This document shows, piece by piece, positions 34,541 to 36,743 of a stretch of DNA of 36,743 nucleotides; position 1 is the stretch's first letter; each line of letters begins with the position of its first letter. Below the pieces are notes generated by a model. The model made no database searches and was not told where the DNA came from. It was given only the letters and a program-made list of their open reading frames with translations. Location: contig MKTD01000075.1 of NCBI GenBank assembly GCA_001898165.1, positions 1-36,743 on the forward strand. Reading direction: 5' to 3'. The DNA is from Bacteroidia bacterium 43-41 (lineage in GTDB: Bacteria; Bacteroidota; Bacteroidia; Bacteroidales; Dysgonomonadaceae). The position numbers were made by a program, and so were the translations under genes.

Positions 34541-35398
34541 TTGCTCCCGTGCCTTGTCGAGTACCTCTTGCGACTCGGCAGGAGGATAATGCAAGTCGAG
34601 CGATTTAAACAATTCCAAAATTATATCGCCGACAGCTACACGTGTAAAAAATTTCTTATCGGCCGGAATCACATACCACGGGGCATACGGTTTCGATGTC
34701 TTCTCCAACATCTCTTCAAAGGCTTTTTCGTACTTATCCCACTGCGAACGGGCATGCAGGTCGTCTGAATTGAATTTCCAGTTCTTATCCGGTTCGTCGA
34801 TCCTTGCGAGAAAACGTTTTTTCTGCTCTTCTTTTGATATGTTCAGGAAAAACTTTAAAATACGCATGCCGTTATCGTACCAATGCTTTTCAATAGCGTT
34901 AATGGCCGCGTAACGGTTTTCCCAAAACTGCTTATCGATCTCATCAACCGAGCCGTATCCGGGAATACGTTCATTGAGGATCCATTGCGGGTTTACTTTG
35001 GTGGCAAGCACATTTTCGTAATGTGAACGATTGAAAATCTCAATCATCCCCCGTTCGGGCAACGCCCGGTAGTGGCGCCACATATAATCGTGTTCCAGCT
35101 CGTTCGTCGTGGGAGTTTTAAAACTATGCACACGGCATCCCTGCGGATTGATACCCGACATCACGTGGCGGATTACACCGTCTTTTCCGGCTGCATCCCG
35201 TGCCTGCAAAATGATAAGCAACGAATACCGGTCATCGGCATAAAACATTTCCTGCAGCTCTTTCAACTGCTTGATGTTTTTTTTGATTTCGTCCCCGGCC
35301 GATTTCTTATCGAACCCTCCATTTTCGGAAGTGGCAAAATCTTTCAGATTCACTTTCGAATCGGATTTTACCCTAAATTTGCTGTAATTAAAATCCAT
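34514..35398 (-). CDS. Polyphosphate kinase 2 family nucleotide phosphotransferase
   Basis: 294-residue PPK2-family enzyme that transfers phosphate from polyphosphate to nucleotides. Walker A DAAGKDG is at 68-74; the Walker B region reads MIEIFNRSHYENVLATKV, and the lid region CRVHSFKTPTTNELEHDYMW. The NRSHYE form (Asn rather than Asp before the Arg) resembles class III PPK2, able to use AMP and ADP, but this assignment is tentative. It follows the lipoprotein gene by 13 bp, so both share a promoter at about 36000. Confidence 0.92.
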   Translation of the reverse strand: MDFNYSKFRVKSDSKVNLKDFATSENGGFDKKSAGDEIKKNIKQLKELQEMFYADDRYSLLIILQARDAAGKDGVIRHVMSGINPQGCRVHSFKTPTTNELEHDYMWRHYRALPERGMIEIFNRSHYENVLATKVNPQWILNERIPGYGSVDEIDKQFWENRYAAINAIEKHWYDNGMRILKFFLNISKEEQKKRFLARIDEPDKNWKFNSDDLHARSQWDKYEKAFEEMLEKTSKPYAPWYVIPADKKFFTRVAVGDIILELFKSLDLHYPPAESQEVLDKAREQLMNESLVF

Positions 35399-35411
35399 TT
35401 TATAAAATTAT

Positions 35412-35972
35412 TTACCTCTTTAGATAAATTACCCAATACCAATCTTTTGGATCGCCTTCACCAACACTGGGGGTGTAAAGAAACATCTTTACCTTTTGAT
35501 CAGGGTTGTCGGCTAAAAACTCACGCACTTTCACCAAACCCTGAACGGAATACCACGGTATCTCATAATCCAACTCGCGGTTGTCGGGGTTAAACACATC
35601 TTCAAAACCGCTTGGATAGCGAATGTCTTCGGTTATAACGTATTCAAAAGAGCTCGCAGGTTCCAGTTTTTTGGGGAACGTCATTTCTCCCAATCCCATC
35701 CTCCAATGGATGGTCCCCTCAAAGAGCGTTTGGTTCAACTCTTTGTAAGTCAGTTTAACACTGCCAAAATCACCGGGCGAAACATATTCATTGGTAATGG
35801 TAAAGTTTTCTGTTTGCCTGGAGAAGCCCAAGATGGTTCCGCCTTCAAAAGTGTTTGTCGTATAATCGACTTTCAGCATCAAAACCTGGGTAGGCGCATC
35901 TGTAACTATATTCTCAGAGGTACAACCCAACAAGATGCCCATTAGAAATAAAAACAGAAGTTTTGTTTTCAT
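35412..35972 (-). CDS. Unrecognised lipoprotein upstream of ppk2
   Basis: 186-residue predicted lipoprotein (MKTKLLFLFLMGILLGC, Cys17). The mature part looks beta-rich with a hydrophobic-polar pattern (VLMLKVDYTTNTFEGGTILG, IHWRMGLGEMTFPKKLEP) and ends KDWYWVIYLKR. No named domain was recognised. The ATG at 35970-35972 is chosen because the long upstream extension (to 36149) runs antisense to the AraC fragment and across the promoter at 35997-36027. It precedes ppk2 in the same orientation by 13 bp. Confidence 0.75.
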   Translation of the reverse strand: MKTKLLFLFLMGILLGCTSENIVTDAPTQVLMLKVDYTTNTFEGGTILGFSRQTENFTITNEYVSPGDFGSVKLTYKELNQTLFEGTIHWRMGLGEMTFPKKLEPASSFEYVITEDIRYPSGFEDVFNPDNRELDYEIPWYSVQGLVKVREFLADNPDQKVKMFLYTPSVGEGDPKDWYWVIYLKR

Positions 35973-35996
35973 AAACAGATCCCTTGTAAATTTATT

Positions 35997-36027
35997 CAAA
36001 AATAGCCTATTTAAGTATAGGATACAA
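35997..36027 (-). promoter_or_regulatory. Promoter of the lipoprotein-ppk2 operon
   Basis: TTG (36027-36025), 20 bp, then TATTTTTG (36004-35997) on the minus strand fit the Bacteroidetes -33/-7 pattern. An inverted repeat CCTAT-n6-ATAGG (36006-36021) sits between the two boxes and could be an operator. Confidence 0.6.
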
Positions 36028-36051
36028 TGAATAGATGAAATTTTACGTGAA

Positions 36052-36342
36052 ATGTTGCACCGATTATTGAAAAACTCGTCAGGAATAACAATTATTAACA
36101 AAGTCGTTAAGCGAATAACCCGTTTTCGGACTCTCTTGAGGTACTCCAAAGAAACCGGTGTCTCTGCTCAGGAATATATTCAGACCAAGGTAATTGAAGT
36201 AGCCAAGAAAAGGCTTTTTGATGTTGATAAATCCATTAGTGAAATAGCTTATGAGTTAGGTTTTAGATATCCGCAACATTTCACTCGATTATTTAAACAA
36301 CGGACAGGACTTACACCAAATGAATATAGGACAGTGAATTGA
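36052..36342 (+). pseudogene. Truncated AraC-family regulator
   Basis: The frame ends with a good AraC-type DNA-binding half: LLRYSKETGVSAQEYIQTKV, AKKRLFDVDKSISEIAYELG, then FRYPQHFTRLFKQRTGLTPN EYR-type ending. The first 25-30 residues do not resemble the start of the first helix-turn-helix, and the usual N-terminal sensor domain is absent. AraC-family proteins normally have about 100 residues for the two helix-turn-helix motifs alone, so this is a 5'-truncated remnant. It lies divergent from the lipoprotein-ppk2 operon. A small functional protein is possible but unlikely. Confidence 0.7.
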
Positions 36343-36370
36343 TTTTCGCCTTTGGTCCCCGATAAAACAC

Positions 36371-36404
36371 AAAAGGCTGTAAATCAATTGACTTACAGCC
36401 TTTT
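36371..36404. terminator. Long bidirectional hairpin after the AraC fragment
   Basis: AAAAGGCTGTAA pairs exactly with TTACAGCCTTTT around a TCAATTGA core, leaving a single mismatched pair in 34 bp. A/T runs at both ends allow termination in either direction. Confidence 0.75.
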
Positions 36405-36743
36405 GGAGTACTCGGAGCGAGTACCCAACTCCTAAAACAAGAGAAACCAAAAGCAACCATATCTCTGTATATCAAATTATTGCAGCTTTCTATTATTTTC
36501 CAAATTTGCCAATTTTCACTCATTTTTGTTGGTTTGGGCGCCCCCTAGGCACCCCGGATATCCGGATTTAATTTCTATATTTCCTCTATAAATCCTTTTT
36601 TCCGGTATGAATAAACCCTTTTAGAGTTATCTTACATTACTTTAGCCTAATAAATATACTGACGGAAGAACAAGGTCTTTCGTCAAAGTATAATTAATTT
36701 CCTCTTCGAACTCTTATGTTTCTTGAGTGGCGTTCAATGCGGG
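36405..36743. other. Gene-free palindrome-rich tail
   Basis: No gene is supported. Besides the 36408 inverted repeat, it holds a GC-rich patch GGGCGCCCCCTAGGCACC followed by the perfect 12-bp palindrome CCGGATATCCGG (36554-36565), set in AT-rich sequence. A plausible edge of an integrated element, but nothing shown proves that. Confidence 0.5.
36408..36424. repeat. 7-bp inverted repeat with 3-nt loop
   Basis: GTACTCG-GAG-CGAGTAC directly follows the 34-bp hairpin. It does not fold into a tRNA arm; its function is unknown. Confidence 0.85.

Noticed and set aside
36400-36430. tRNA 3' end on the minus strand
   Set aside because: The sequence resembles an acceptor end at first glance, but there is no TTCRA T-loop, no anticodon arm and no cloverleaf in the adjacent bases.
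36311-36523. 70-codon minus-strand ORF
   Set aside because: It reads straight through the 34-bp hairpin and the 7-bp inverted repeat and overlaps the AraC fragment; no domain.

Overview
The window reads as a chromosome segment of an anaerobic Bacteroidales bacterium, most like Dysgonomonadaceae/Porphyromonadaceae relatives. The grounds are promoter boxes of the Bacteroidetes type (TAnnTTTG), PorX, NigD-like and DUF4294 proteins, a TonB receptor/DUF4249 pair, many short lipoprotein signal peptides, and a FucR-FucI arrangement like that of gut Bacteroides. The taxon is an inference; no rRNA or tRNA gene is visible.

Layout. 1-4.3 kb (minus): partial leuS and a long-chain acyl-CoA ligase, probably co-transcribed. 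4.5-9.6 kb (plus): a DUF4294 exported protein, a SulP anion transporter, a YgiQ-type radical SAM protein and a NigD-like lipoprotein, closed by a strong terminator. 9.8-16.6 kb (plus): a fucose/blood-group-antigen locus with a FucR-type GntR regulator, L-fucose isomerase, a gutted fucose permease (fucP pseudogene), a GH109 lipoprotein, a GH110 lipoprotein whose gene carries a perfect 31-bp palindrome, and a decayed 3' fragment of another gene. Together the enzymes could remove terminal GalNAc (A antigen) and alpha-1,3-Gal (B antigen) and isomerise released fucose, but the local permease is destroyed. 16.6-20.7 kb (minus): porX-tsaE-TPR operon. 20.8-24.2 kb (plus): a DUF1080 lipoprotein, rocD, a CtlX-type hydrolase and mscL.

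24.2-33.0 kb (minus): the most informative structure. A radical SAM protein (31699-32961) and its usual partner, a DUF4130 putative DNA-repair protein (24216-24986), are separated by about 6.7 kb. This DNA is bounded by a perfect 23-bp direct repeat that duplicates the first codons of the DUF4130 gene. The inserted DNA carries a five-gene envelope operon (lipoprotein, CHAP/NlpC-like secreted protein, small beta-barrel, TonB-dependent receptor, DUF4249 lipoprotein). It also carries a pair of 37-bp direct repeats and a promoter with a small ORF that may now drive the separated DUF4130 gene. No integrase or transposase gene is visible in it.

33.1-36.7 kb: a DUF6249 membrane protein, an ECF sigma factor and a two-helix membrane protein (plus); a PPK2-type polyphosphate kinase behind an unknown lipoprotein (minus); a broken AraC-family regulator; and a gene-free tail rich in palindromes.

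All functions are from reading the sequence; no database search was run.
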